This document shows positions 7,926 to 16,625 of a stretch of 64,000 nt of DNA, in pieces (the first letter of the stretch is position 1; each line of letters opens with the position of its first letter). Made by a program: the position numbers and the translations under genes. The stretch spans positions 118,282 to 182,281 of the forward strand of contig NZ_JACJSZ010000004.1 in the NCBI RefSeq assembly GCF_014698445.1, given 5' to 3'. The notes under the pieces are model-generated. The model searched no databases. It was not told the origin of the DNA and worked only from the letters and a program-made list of their open reading frames with translations. The DNA is from Microcystis elabens FACHB-917. Lineage in GTDB: Bacteria; Cyanobacteriota; Cyanobacteriia; PCC-6307; Cyanobiaceae.

Positions 7926-8627
7926 TCAGAGGGAGCTGGTCAGCAGCATCGGGCCCCTGGGCTGCGCGCCGTTGGGGTCGCCTTCGACGCTGACGCTGAC
8001 GGCGCTGGCCCGGCTGGTGGGGGAGAGGGGGATGGGCATGGCCACCTGGCCGCGGGCATCGGGCACGAAATGGACGCAGCCGACGGTCTTGCCGTCCACG
8101 GTGGCCCAGAGGCGGTAGGTGCGTTGCGGCGGCAGGGGGGGCAGGTGGCTGAGGGTCAGCAGGTTGTAGCTGCGGTTGCCGGTGACCAGCACCTCACCGA
8201 CCGTCTTCTGGCCGTGCTGCACCGCCTGCAGCGGCAGCAGGCGCGGATCGGCGAGCGGCGCCGTGGACAGCTGCCGCTGCAGCCCCGCCAGCTGCTGGCG
8301 GGTCTGGTGCAGCTCCCCGGCCAGCACCAGCAGGCCGGCCGCCAGCAGGGAGGGCACCAGCCAGAGGCGCCAGGGCCTCGGCCGGGGCCGGGGCTCCAGC
8401 AGGCGCCGGCGCAGGGCGGGGGGCGGCACCGCCGTGGCCGGCAGCGCCAGGGGCAGCAGCTCCAGCGTGGTGCTGAACTCCTCCAGCCGCTGGCGCAGTT
8501 CGGGCCGCTGCCGCAGCAGCAACGCCAGCTGCTCCCGCTCGGCCTCCTCCAGGTCCCCCAGGGCATGGCCGGCGAGCAGAGCGTCGATGCCGGCGGCATC
8601 GGGCGTGGGGATGGCGTCGGATGTCAT
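7926..8627 (-). CDS. Anti-sigma factor, RskA/DUF2337-like
   Basis: A 233-residue membrane-anchored anti-sigma factor. The N-terminal 80 residues (IDALLAGHALGDLEEAE and ELRQRLEEFSTTLELL) form the sigma-binding helical domain. One transmembrane helix follows (LWLVPSLLAAGLLVLAG), then a periplasmic RskA domain with TYRLWATVDGKTV and VSVEGDPNGAQP. Its start overlaps the sigma-factor stop by 4 bp, the usual arrangement for a sigma/anti-sigma pair. Confidence 0.85.
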   Translation of the reverse strand: MTSDAIPTPDAAGIDALLAGHALGDLEEAEREQLALLLRQRPELRQRLEEFSTTLELLPLALPATAVPPPALRRRLLEPRPRPRPWRLWLVPSLLAAGLLVLAGELHQTRQQLAGLQRQLSTAPLADPRLLPLQAVQHGQKTVGEVLVTGNRSYNLLTLSHLPPLPPQRTYRLWATVDGKTVGCVHFVPDARGQVAMPIPLSPTSRASAVSVSVEGDPNGAQPRGPMLLTSSL

Positions 8628-9205
8628 GGCTGGGCGGGCGAATCGTGGAGGAGGGCGCGCAGGCGGATCAGGCCCTGGCGGGCGCGGGTCTTGACGGTGC
8701 CGAGGGGCAGCTCCAGCAGCGCCCCGATCGCCGACTGGCTGAGCCCTTCGTAGTAGGCCATCTCCAGCACCTGCCGCTGGTTGGCGGGGATCGCCGCCAG
8801 GGCACCCCGCACCCTCTCGGCCAGATCCTCGGACTCGGCACGGTCGTGGGGCGTGGGCACGGCCGCCGGGAACAGGTGCTGGGACCAGCGTTGCACCAGC
8901 TGCCAGCGGTTGGCGCGCTGGTTGAGACGGTTGATGGCCATCGAGCGCGTCAACAGCAGCAGGTAGGCCAGCACCGGACCCCGGGCGGGGTCGTAGCGCC
9001 CCTGCTGCCAGTAGCGGAGGAAGACGTCATGGGTGAGGTCTTCGGCCTCCTGGCTGGAGCGGCATAGCCGCAGGGCCAGGCGGTACACCGGACCGCTGCA
9101 GCTGTCGTAGAGGGCGCCCAGATCGCCGCCCCCGCCGTCCGCCGCCGCGAGGGAGCCCCGCGGCGGCGGACGGCGGGGGGGAGCTTCGGCGTCGGAGGAG
9201 TTCAC
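8624..9205 (-). CDS. ECF RNA polymerase sigma factor (SigK/SigG-like)
   Basis: A 193-residue ECF sigma factor. Region 2 is visible as ALYDSCSGPVYRLALRL, AEDLTHDVFLRYWQ and YLLLLTRSMAINRLN. Region 4 is IPANQRQVLEMAYYEGLSQ with the HTH GALLELPLGTVKTRARQ. The first 30 residues are a Pro/Arg/Gly-rich extension coded by a 21-bp inverted repeat, so the true start may be further in. The gene is the second in a minus-strand operon (transporter, sigma, RskA, ChrR-type). With these partners it probably answers oxidative or singlet-oxygen stress, which is inferred. Confidence 0.9.
   Translation of the reverse strand: MNSSDAEAPPRRPPPRGSLAAADGGGGDLGALYDSCSGPVYRLALRLCRSSQEAEDLTHDVFLRYWQQGRYDPARGPVLAYLLLLTRSMAINRLNQRANRWQLVQRWSQHLFPAAVPTPHDRAESEDLAERVRGALAAIPANQRQVLEMAYYEGLSQSAIGALLELPLGTVKTRARQGLIRLRALLHDSPAQP
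9129..9179. repeat. 21-bp perfect inverted repeat inside the sigma gene start
   Basis: Arms 9129-9149 and 9159-9179 are exact reverse complements with a 9-base loop (agggagccc). In the sigma mRNA this forms a very stable GC hairpin beginning about 26 bases after the annotated start codon. It encodes the Pro/Arg/Gly-rich N-terminal extension, so the protein sequence there is probably a by-product of the DNA structure. Confidence 0.75.
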
Positions 9206-9217
9206 GACCGGAGGGGT

Positions 9218-10252
9218 TCAGCGGGGGTGCCGTGCTTCGGATACCGGCGAAGGCCGTGATCGGATGGGGCCCGACTGACGACCGACCAGCACCCCGGCCA
9301 GCACCAGGGCCGCACCGGCCAGCACCGGACCGCTTAGCGGCTCCCCCAGCAGAAGGGCGGCGCTCAGGACCGCCACCACAAGAGCCAGGGAGCCCCAGAG
9401 GGAGACGACGGCCACGCTGCAGCGGCGGTAGGCCTGTTGCAGCGCCAGTTCCCGGCCCAGGGCGAGGGTAACGGCATAGAGGCCGATCACGCCCACCACC
9501 CACCAGAGGCGGAGCAGGATGAAGTGGTGCGGTCCGAACAGCACCAGGGCGATGGCGCCGAAGACCAGGGCGCTCAGCAGGGTGGGGACCCCCACAGCCA
9601 CCGCCGGCGGCCAGCGGCGGGCGGCGATGGCGCGGCCGCTGATGGCGGAGCCCGCGAAGGCCAGCACCCCCACCAGGGCCCAGACGATGCCGGTGAGGTC
9701 GTCCATCCGGCCGCTCCCCATGGCCATGGCCGCCTGGGGCAGGATCAGCCCGGCGCCGATCAGCGCCAGGCTGAACCGGAAGCCGGCGGGGAGCGCCTCC
9801 CCCAGCAGCCAGCGGGCCAGCAGGGCGGAGACGGGCAGCACGAGGGCGAACAGCAGCGTCTGGCTGATCACCGACAGGAATTCCAGCGCAAAGTAGTAGG
9901 CCACTGGCCCGAGAAACAGGCCCAGGCCCCCATGCAGGACCAGCAGGCGCCGATCGGCGGGCCCCAGCGGCGCCAGGTCGCCCGGCAGGGTGCGCCGTGC
10001 AGGGATCAGGACCGCCAGCCCCACCGTGAGCTGGGCCAGGAAGAACACATTGCAGAAGCTGATCGGGTTCTCCCCATTCACCGGATGGGCCATCCCGTGG
10101 TCCTGCAGGCCCTTGAGCACCGTGGCATCCAGTCCGCGCAGCAGCACGTAGAGCAGCAGCGGCAGCAGGCCCGGGGTCGGTCGCAACCGCCCGTCGGGTG
10201 GCATCCAGGCTTGCATCGCGCGGGCGGGGAAAAGGGGAACAAGCGCACCCAT
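9218..10252 (-). CDS. EamA/DMT-family transporter
   Basis: A membrane protein with about ten hydrophobic helices in two EamA-like halves, for example LGLFLGPVAYYFALEFLSV with LPVSALLARWLLGEAL in the first half and SVAVVSLWGSLALVV with AALLLGEPLSGPVLAG in the second. It is an exporter or importer of small metabolites with unknown substrate. The start (MGALVPLFPARAM) is chosen over one 24 bases upstream. It ends 12 bp before the sigma-factor start and is probably the first gene of that operon. Confidence 0.8.
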   Translation of the reverse strand: MGALVPLFPARAMQAWMPPDGRLRPTPGLLPLLLYVLLRGLDATVLKGLQDHGMAHPVNGENPISFCNVFFLAQLTVGLAVLIPARRTLPGDLAPLGPADRRLLVLHGGLGLFLGPVAYYFALEFLSVISQTLLFALVLPVSALLARWLLGEALPAGFRFSLALIGAGLILPQAAMAMGSGRMDDLTGIVWALVGVLAFAGSAISGRAIAARRWPPAVAVGVPTLLSALVFGAIALVLFGPHHFILLRLWWVVGVIGLYAVTLALGRELALQQAYRRCSVAVVSLWGSLALVVAVLSAALLLGEPLSGPVLAGAALVLAGVLVGRQSGPIRSRPSPVSEARHPR

Positions 10253-10372
10253 GGTCGCCCCCCTGACCGGGGCCACCCCATCCGATGCGGGAATCCGTGG
10301 GTATCTACTGATGCGCGCAGGTCATGGCGTCCCGCCACCCCGCCGCGTCCTCCCCTTCTTCCCCCCACTCCG

Positions 10373-10876
10373 ATGTTCCGCTCCCCCCGCACCGTCCTCA
10401 GCGGCGCCCTCACCCTGGTGGCGGCGGCGGCCTTCTCCGGCGCCGTCCTGCCCGCCCGCAGCCTCGGCCTCTCCCCCGGCGGGCCGACCACCCCCGCCCT
10501 GGGCTCCGTGGCCCAGGCCATGGCCAAGGCCAGCGGCAGCTTCCGCAAGGCCGAAGCCCCCGTGAGCGGTGGCTTCACGATCATGCAGCAGGGCGGCAAG
10601 ACGGTGCTCACCCTCAGCGGCGACTTCAAGACCAACGACATGGCCCCCGACCTCTGGGTGGCCTTCAGCCCCTCCGCCACGCCCCTGGCGATGAGCAAGC
10701 CTCCCGCCTTTGCCCTCAAGCCCGGCAGCTACACGCTGCTCTCGAAGCTGAGATCCAGCAAGGGTGCCCAGAACTACGTGATCCCCGCCTCGCTCGACCT
10801 CAAGGCCCAGAAATCGGTGCTGATCTGGTGCCAGAAGTTCAACGCCACGATGGCCTGGGCGCCCCTCAAGCCCTGA
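10373..10876 (+). CDS. Secreted DM13-domain protein
   Basis: A 167-residue protein with an N-terminal signal peptide (ALTLVAAAAFSGAVLPA). The rest matches the DM13 fold: GGFTIMQQGGKTVLTLSGDF, APDLWVAFSP, YTLLSKLRSSKGAQNY and the characteristic SVLIWCQKFNATMAWA, whose Cys is the conserved residue. DM13 domains are proposed to bind haem or take part in redox reactions outside the cytoplasm. It is divergent from the sigma/anti-sigma operon and could be one of its targets, which is inference only. Confidence 0.8.
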   Translation: MFRSPRTVLSGALTLVAAAAFSGAVLPARSLGLSPGGPTTPALGSVAQAMAKASGSFRKAEAPVSGGFTIMQQGGKTVLTLSGDFKTNDMAPDLWVAFSPSATPLAMSKPPAFALKPGSYTLLSKLRSSKGAQNYVIPASLDLKAQKSVLIWCQKFNATMAWAPLKP

Positions 10877-11022
10877 GCGCCGGCGAACGGCATCGGCCGG
10901 GGCGGCATGAGGTCGCTCAACTGGCAGACGTTCAACGCGTCGCCCCTTGATGCCGGGGCGACGCCCTGCCCATTCCCCGGCCCCAGGCCTCCTGAGGGCA
11001 GGGGAATCCTCTCCTCGCTGCC

Positions 11023-12112
11023 ATGGTCCTGCCCCTTCTGGCTGCCATGGCGGTGACCTTCGTTGCCATGGGAAGCCTGGCCGTCCTGGGCGGAGGCTCG
11101 GTGGTGCAGGCCCACCTATGGGGACGGAGAGCGGCCCTGGTGGCGTTGGCTCTGTTCGGTCTCGCCCTGCTCCGGCCGACCCTGGCGGAACGTCTTGGCC
11201 GGCCGCTGGTACGGCTGGGCGCCGACCTGTCCCGTCGCTCCGATCGGGCCCGCCTGCGGGGCCATGCCACAGGCGCCTCCGCTCTGATGGGAGTGGCGGT
11301 GGGACTGCTCTGGGCCCCGTGCGCAGGACCGATCCTGGGGCTGATCCTCACCGGAGCGGCCCTGGGGGCGCAGCCCCGATGCCGCCTTGCTGCTGCTGGC
11401 CAGCGGTCGCCTGAAGGCGCCCCTGACGCGGTCGCTCGGGGCCGGCCTGTGGATGCGGCGCGGGCTGGGGGCCACCGTGCTGGCGGCGGTGGGAGTGAGC
11501 GCCCTGGGTCTGGAGCCGGCCTCCTTCGCCGGCTGGGCCCCTGCCGATGCCAACCGGCTCGAGCAGGCCCTGCTCACCCGGATCCCGCCGCAGGATCTCG
11601 CCGGCGAAAACGCTCCAGCCCTGAGCCGCCTGCCGGTGCTGGGCACGCTGCCGCCTTTTCCCAAGCGGGCGACCAGGATGAATTCCCCTCCCCTCGACCG
11701 CGATCAGCTCTGGGGGAAGGTGGTGCTGGTGGACATCTGGACCTACTCCTGCATCAACTGTGTACGCACCCGGCCCCATGTGCGGGCCTGGGCCAGCACG
11801 TACAGGGACCATGGCCTGGTGGTGATCGGGGTTCACTCACCGGAGTTCCCGTTCGAGCGCGACCTCGGCCAGGTGAACGCCGCTGTCCGCAGGCTGGGCA
11901 TCACCTATCCGGTGGTGATCGACAACGACTTCGCCATCTGGAAAGCCTTCCGCAACACCTACTGGCCGGCCTTCTATTTCATCGACAGCCAGGGCCGCAT
12001 CCGCCGTTCCCATGTCGGAGAGGGCGCCTACGACACCTCCGAACGCACGATCCAGGAGGTGCTGCACGAAGCGGGCAGGAAGGACGTGCCCACCGGCTTG
12101 GTACGACCTTGA
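11023..12112 (+). pseudogene. Broken DipZ-like CcdA/thioredoxin fusion
   Basis: Two frames together encode a DipZ-type thiol-redox protein. Frame one (11023 to about 11380) has CcdA-like membrane helices: VGLLWAPCAGPILGLILTGA. Frame two (about 11387-12112) continues with TRSLGAGLWMRRGLG and a secreted thioredoxin-like domain with the CxxC in WTYSCINCVRT. Three things are wrong: the first CcdA helix pair with its own Cys motif is missing, some 15-20 membrane residues are lost at the junction, and the frame shifts there. The C-terminal domain could still be made alone from an internal start. It lies 15 bp from a broken molybdopterin gene on the other strand. Confidence 0.7.
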
Positions 12113-12127
12113 GGCCCGGATTCGGCT

Positions 12128-13189
12128 TCAGAGCCCGGCGAACCACTCGTAGCCCTGGTCCTCCCAGGTGCCGAGGCGGTCGCCGAGGGTCGTCATCAGC
12201 TCGAGGCCGATGACCCATTTGCTCTGCTTGTAGCCGAGCTTGATGGGGCTGGCCAGCCGCACGGGGGTGCCGTTGGCCACGGGCAGCGGCGCCCCGTTCA
12301 TGGGGGTGGCGAGCAGGGTCTGGGGGTGCAGGGCGGTGGCCAGATCCCAGGTCTCGAAGTACTGGTCGGCGGAGCGGATCGCCAGATAGGCCCCGAGGGC
12401 AGAGGGGCCGGCCAGGGACAGCACGTCGGCCAGGCGCGGACCCGACCAGGCCACGATCGCCGCCCAGCCCTCCACGCAGACATGGCGGATGACGCACTGC
12501 CGCTGGGGCAGGGCGGCCAGGTCGGCCAGATCGAGGCGCAGGGGGCGGCGCACCGCCCCGTTGACGACCAGCCGGTAGTGGTCGGGAGCCAGTCTGGGTG
12601 TGCCGTTGAAGCTGTTGACCAGCAGGGCGTCCGGCTGCACCTGGCTGCGGCGGAATTCGGGCACCGGCCCCCTTCCCTGCAGCAGGGCCTCGATCCGTTC
12701 GTTCAGCGGCTGGGTGGCCTCCCCCACCGCCGTGCTCCAGCCTTTGAGGCCTGCCGGCTCGGCGAAGGCGAACAGCGACACCAGCCACCACAGCTGGGCC
12801 GGCTTGTACATCGCCAGTCCGGTGAGCAGGCTCACGGCCAGGACGATCAGCATCAGGGTGTAGGTGATCCGGTGGCTGGCCAGGCGCCGGTGGCGCCGGT
12901 GCAGCAGCAGGCCGATCCAGAGGCCCAGGTTGGCGGCTTACAGACCCATGACGCCGAAGTGCCAGTGGCGGCCACCGGCCAGCCAGCCGCCAAGGGTGAA
13001 CAGCTCGGGCACGGTCGCCCCCGCCCGCCCGCCGAACACTGGATTGGCGTTGTCGATCTGCAGGCCGCTGGCGGCCATCAGCAGCAGCACGAGCAGATTG
13101 ATACCGTGACATGCCCTGGTCCTCAGGGGGTGGGGGCCCGGCCGGGCGGGGTTGGGGGCGTCAGAGCGGGTGATCACCGACGGGCGCAC
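12128..13189 (-). pseudogene. Cytochrome b561-like/molybdopterin oxidoreductase fusion with in-frame stop
   Basis: The frame is continuous from 13189 to 12128 except for a TAA at 12938-12940. The first part (ACHGINLLVLLLMAASGLQ and HWHFGVMGL) is a cytochrome b561-type helix region with His ligands. After the stop come more membrane helices and a sulfite-oxidase-type molybdopterin domain (RRPLRLDLADLAALPQ, CVIRHVCVEGWAAIVAWSG with the Mo-ligand Cys, and IKLGYKQSKWVIGLEL). The TAA sits where a membrane residue such as Tyr is expected (GL-stop-AAN). A point nonsense mutation or a sequencing error is the simplest reading. Confidence 0.75.
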
Positions 13190-13294
13190 CGGATGCCGTG
13201 GTCAGTCGGCCTGTCCGTCCCAGTACCCGCTGCCACACGATCCGGCAGCGGAACTCGGCACGATGGCAACGCCACCACTCGGCGGTTGCCTCCC

Positions 13295-13867
13295 ATGACG
13301 CTCCGGAGCGGCCCCACTCCCGGTGGCGAGAGAGCGGAGTGGACGGCGCGACTGCTCGCTTCCGTTCACTCCGAACGGGAGCGTGGCAGGGCCTACCAGC
13401 CGCGCTTCACCCGCGATCACCTGGCCTTCTCCTGGCTCGGGGCCCTGCTGTCCCTGGCCCTGCTCGGCGGTCTCAGCGCCTGGAGCGGCTACCTGCTGAT
13501 GGCGGCCCCGCTGGGGGCGTCCTCGGTGCTGCTGTTCGGCCACCCCCGCAGCCCCCTGGCCCAGCCCCGCAACATCGTTCTCGGCAACGGACTGGGGGGG
13601 CTGATCGCGGTGCTGGTGGTGAGCTGCGGCTGGTCCGGCGCCTGGGGCGTGGCCCTGGCGGTGGGACTGACCATCATCGTGGGGCAGCAGTGTCGCTGCC
13701 TGCACCCCCCTGCGGGCGGTGTCGCCTTTCTGGGGGTCTTTCTCAAGGCCTCGGCCGGGTTCGTGATGTTTCCCGTGCTCTCCGGTTCGGTGCTGCTCGT
13801 GCTGCTCGCCTGCCTGTTCAGCCGGGGGGTCCGGGGGGCGTCGGCGTACCCGGTGCACTGGCTCTGA
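13295..13867 (+). CDS. HPP family membrane protein
   Basis: A 190-residue protein with four or five hydrophobic helices and the family's HPPAGGVAFLGVF motif near residue 140. GASSVLLFGHPRSPLAQPRN earlier in the sequence is also typical. HPP proteins have been linked to nitrite transport in plant plastids and cyanobacteria; that link is family knowledge and not shown here. The ATG gives MTLRSGPTPGG. It is convergent with the ArsR-type gene. Confidence 0.85.
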   Translation: MTLRSGPTPGGERAEWTARLLASVHSERERGRAYQPRFTRDHLAFSWLGALLSLALLGGLSAWSGYLLMAAPLGASSVLLFGHPRSPLAQPRNIVLGNGLGGLIAVLVVSCGWSGAWGVALAVGLTIIVGQQCRCLHPPAGGVAFLGVFLKASAGFVMFPVLSGSVLLVLLACLFSRGVRGASAYPVHWL

Positions 13868-13875
13868 CCCGGATC

Positions 13876-14220
13876 TCAGGTGGTCTGGAGCTGGTCGAGC
13901 TGCTGCTGCAGCCGCTGCTTCATGCGCGTCTGGACCAGGTGGCAGAGCTCCTCCACCAGCTCGGCGTCGGCCCGGTAGATGAGGCGGACCCCGTCGCGTT
14001 CGCAGCTCACAAGACCGGCCCGCTGCAGCTGGGACAGCTGACGGCTGATGTGGGACTGGCTGAAGCCGGTGGCCTCGATGAGGGAAGCCACATCGCAGGC
14101 GCCCTGGCGCAGATGGCAGAGGAGCTGGAGCCGGGCCGGTTCGCTCAGGAGGCGGAAGAACTGGCTGAACTCCTCGAGAAGCTCCGGAGTGGGAATCGAA
14201 CCGGGGCCGGCAACGCCCAT
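13876..14220 (-). CDS. ArsR-family winged-helix regulator
   Basis: A 114-residue ArsR/SmtB-type repressor. The winged helix is clear: FFRLLSEPARLQLLCHLRQG, DVASLIEATGFSQSHISRQ and LQRAGLVSCERDGVRLIYR. The canonical CVC metal motif of ArsR/SmtB is replaced by GACDVAS, with further Cys at LLCHL, LVSCE and ELCHL, so it may sense sulfur or redox species. It is divergent from a TauE/OsmC/GNAT operon across 184 bp, the usual layout for a repressor and its target. Confidence 0.85.
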   Translation of the reverse strand: MGVAGPGSIPTPELLEEFSQFFRLLSEPARLQLLCHLRQGACDVASLIEATGFSQSHISRQLSQLQRAGLVSCERDGVRLIYRADAELVEELCHLVQTRMKQRLQQQLDQLQTT

Positions 14221-14404
14221 GGCAGATCACTATGACGCCGTAGGCATTATGCAGCGCCGATCGCGCCGGCGGGCAGGATCGACAGCAGCCGCTTCACTCT
14301 TTTGCCGTTGTATGCGTGTATGCTCATAGCACTCACCACGCCGCGATGCCCGCCTTCACAATCTCCCCACCGCATGCCGCCCATCGCCGGCCGGGGGGGC
14401 GATC
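14221..14404. promoter_or_regulatory. Divergent control region of ArsR-type gene and tauE operon
   Basis: This 184-bp gap holds the A+T-richest sequence nearby. Two blocks stand out: ctatgacgccgtaggcatta at 14231-14250 and gttgtatgcgtgtatgctca at 14306-14325, which contains repeated TATGC. Either could be the repressor's operator. I cannot define promoter elements with confidence. Confidence 0.35.
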
Positions 14405-15280
14405 TTGAGCGCCGCCCTGCTGCTGCTGATGGCCGCCGGCGGTACCCTGATCGGCTTTCTGCTGGCGGTGCTCGGCGCCGGCGGCTCGATTCTGCTGCTG
14501 CCCCTGCTGATCAGCGGCGCCGGGCTGCCCACCCGTGAAGCGGTGCCCCTCTCGCTCCTGGCCGTCACGCTGCTGGCCGTCGCCAACGCCGGCCCGTACC
14601 TGCGGCGGCGCCAGGTGGCACCAGGGCCCGCCCTGGTGCTGGGGGTGCCGGCTCTGGCGGGCAGCTGGATCGGCGGCTCCCTGGTGAAGCACGGCCTGAT
14701 CCCCGAACCGGTGCAGCTGGCGGTGTTCGCCGCCGCCGCCCTGCTGGCGGCCTGGCTGCTCACACGGCAGCGTCGTGGCTCCGGCCGCTGGGACGGCCCC
14801 GGCGGCGACGGGCGCGCCGCCGCATCCCGGCGGCCAGGCGGCGTCCTGGCCCTGGCGGGCCAGGGGCTGCTGGTGGGCCTGCTCACCGGCATCGCCGGCG
14901 TGGGCGGCGGCTTCGCCATCGTGCCCGCCCTGGTGCTGCTGGCCGGCCTGCCGATGCCCCTGGCCAGCGGCACCAGCCTGGTGCTGATCGCCACCAACAG
15001 CCTGGTGGCCCTGGGGGCCCTCGGGCACTGGCCGGCGGCCGGCCTGCCCCTGCTGGCACCCCTGATCGCCGGCGGCCTGGTCGGCGCCGTCGGCGGCCAG
15101 GCCCTGGCTCCGCACCTCTCCGATCGCCTCCTGCGCCAGGGCTTCGCGGCCCTGCTGGTGGGTTCGGCCCTGCTCACGGGCGCCGAAGCCCTCCAGCGCC
15201 AGCGCCACGCCGCGGCGATGGGTGAAACGACCCTCCAGCGCGCCATCCCCTCCACCCACGCCTTCCCCCACCAGCGATGA
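14405..15280 (+). CDS. TauE/SafE-family sulfur-compound permease
   Basis: A 291-residue membrane protein with eight or so helices and the two family repeats: [19 protein letters not shown] near the start and [19 protein letters not shown] in the second half. These permeases move sulfur-containing anions such as sulfite or taurine-derived compounds. The start here is TTG. With one fewer G in the G7 run just upstream, an ATG at 14374 would be in frame and give a more usual N-terminus. It is probably repressed by the divergent ArsR-type protein. Confidence 0.85.
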   Translation: MSAALLLLMAAGGTLIGFLLAVLGAGGSILLLPLLISGAGLPTREAVPLSLLAVTLLAVANAGPYLRRRQVAPGPALVLGVPALAGSWIGGSLVKHGLIPEPVQLAVFAAAALLAAWLLTRQRRGSGRWDGPGGDGRAAASRRPGGVLALAGQGLLVGLLTGIAGVGGGFAIVPALVLLAGLPMPLASGTSLVLIATNSLVALGALGHWPAAGLPLLAPLIAGGLVGAVGGQALAPHLSDRLLRQGFAALLVGSALLTGAEALQRQRHAAAMGETTLQRAIPSTHAFPHQR

Positions 15281-15711
15281 CCCAGCTCCTGTTCCAGTTC
15301 CACCTGCAGAGCCGCCACGGAGCCGCCGGCGATGACCTCCGCGTCGATTTCCGCAACGGTGAGCTGGAGCCCTGGCAGCCGCTGGAGCCCAGCCTGCGGC
15401 CCCCCGGCTTCCGGCTCTACCTGCTGTCGCTGCTGCTCTGCCAGCACCACGACCTGGTGGCCAACGCCGTCGAGCGCCACCTGCCTCTGGCGGCGGTGCA
15501 CGGGGTGCTGAGCGTGATGGCCTCCGCCGACTGGATGATCCAGGCGGTGAACGGCACCTTCGAGGTGCGGCTGGCGGCGGCGGAAGGGGCGGCGGCACCG
15601 GAACTGGATGAGCCCAGCCGGGCTTTCCTGGAGCGGAGGATGAAGGTCTGTCCGGTGTCGCGGAACCTGCCGGATACGGTGAGCAAGTCGATCGTGGTGG
15701 AAGCGGCTTGA
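15277..15711 (+). CDS. OsmC-like protein
   Basis: A 144-residue protein that overlaps tauE by 4 bp (ATGA). Two Cys residues sit where the OsmC/Ohr fold places its reactive pair: [13 protein letters not shown] in a central helix and [14 protein letters not shown] near the C-terminus. OsmC proteins reduce organic hydroperoxides with thiols. The N-terminal strands fit ([17 protein letters not shown]) but similarity is modest, so other members of the fold remain possible. Its place after a sulfur permease suggests a thiol or sulfane-sulfur role. Confidence 0.55.
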   Translation: MTQLLFQFHLQSRHGAAGDDLRVDFRNGELEPWQPLEPSLRPPGFRLYLLSLLLCQHHDLVANAVERHLPLAAVHGVLSVMASADWMIQAVNGTFEVRLAAAEGAAAPELDEPSRAFLERRMKVCPVSRNLPDTVSKSIVVEAA

Positions 15712-16175
15712 TCCTCCGGCCCTGCGAACCCGCTGACTGGCCGGCGGTGTGGGCCGTGCTGGAGCCGGTGTTCCGCGCCGGCGAAACCTTCCCCCACGAC
15801 CCGGCGATCGACAGCGCCTCAGCCCGGCGGGCCTGGGTGGAGACGGTCGACGCCACCGTCGTGGCCACCGGCCTGGACGGCGCGATCCTGGGCACCTATG
15901 ACCTGCGGCCCAACCAGCCCTGCCTGGGCGCCCACGTGGCCAACGCGGGCTACGTGGTGGCCGAGGCCGCCCGGGGCCGGGGGGTGGGCCACGCCCTCTG
16001 CCGCCACTCCCAGAAGGAGGCCCGGCTGCGGGGGTTCACGGCCATGCTGTTCAACCTGGTGGTGAGCACCAACACCGCCGGGGTGGCCGCCTGGAGCCGC
16101 AACGGGTTCCGCACCATCTGCACGCTGCCCGGAGCCTTCCGCCATCCCCGGCTGGGGAGGTGGACGCCCTGGTGA
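15708..16175 (+). CDS. GNAT acetyltransferase with frameshifted C-terminus
   Basis: A 155-residue N-acetyltransferase. The acetyl-CoA site is clear ([19 protein letters not shown]), followed by [20 protein letters not shown] and GAFRHP. It starts at TTG, overlapping the OsmC-like stop (TTGA). The last residues (RWTPW) are atypical. One extra G in the run at 16154-16157 would instead give [11 protein letters not shown] and a stop at 16196-16198, which matches the usual end of the family. A one-base deletion in a G-run is therefore likely. Confidence 0.8.
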   Translation: MILRPCEPADWPAVWAVLEPVFRAGETFPHDPAIDSASARRAWVETVDATVVATGLDGAILGTYDLRPNQPCLGAHVANAGYVVAEAARGRGVGHALCRHSQKEARLRGFTAMLFNLVVSTNTAGVAAWSRNGFRTICTLPGAFRHPRLGRWTPW

Positions 16176-16178
16176 TGT

Positions 16179-16625
16179 TCAAGTCCCTGATGGGGTGATC
16201 CCGACGATCACGGCGGGGCGGGGCCCTGGCTCCGCCCGAGTGTCGGCCAGGGGGACCTCCGGGGCCCGATCCAGGCACTCCCGCAGACGGGCACCGGCCG
16301 CCCGCATCATCTTCGGGTCGACGCCCAGCTCCCGGCCGTCATCAATCCGCAGCCCGCTCTCCGCCGCGTAGGTGTTCAGCACCGAGGGGATGTCGTTCTT
16401 CGCATGGCCGGCGGCGAAGTGCATCCCCGGCGCGGCCAGGACCCGGCGCACCCCCTGTCGGCGCAGACGCTCGAGGCCTTCGCGCAGGATCGGTGTGGCG
16501 AATTCCTCCACGGCCAGCCGGTTGCGGCTGCCGTGGCCGCAGAGCATCACACCGAGGCCGGCGTCGGGATCGAGGATGGGTTCCGCGGCGGGACCTGCGA
16601 GGGGAGAGGCCAGCCGTCCGCTCAC
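16179..16625 (-). pseudogene. Truncated CbiX-type sirohydrochlorin chelatase
   Basis: It opens like a CbiX cobalto/ferrochelatase (LGVMLCGHGSRNRLAVEEFA, including the active-site His) and continues with GMHFAAGHAKNDIPSVLNT and GRELGVDPKMMRAAGAR. About 30 residues normally found between EEFA and TPILREGL are missing, and the whole C-terminal half of a long CbiX is absent after about residue 125. The GTG start would overlap the stop of the nickel permease gene if one base were restored in that gene. It is probably non-functional. Confidence 0.65.

Noticed and set aside
9437..10372. Plus-strand frame joined to the DM13 gene
   Set aside because: The upstream part is a shadow of the DMT transporter. 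The DM13 protein starts at ATG 10373 with a signal peptide.
12326..13294. Plus-strand frame leading into the HPP gene
   Set aside because: It is antisense to the cytochrome b/molybdopterin gene and low complexity. The HPP protein starts at 13295.
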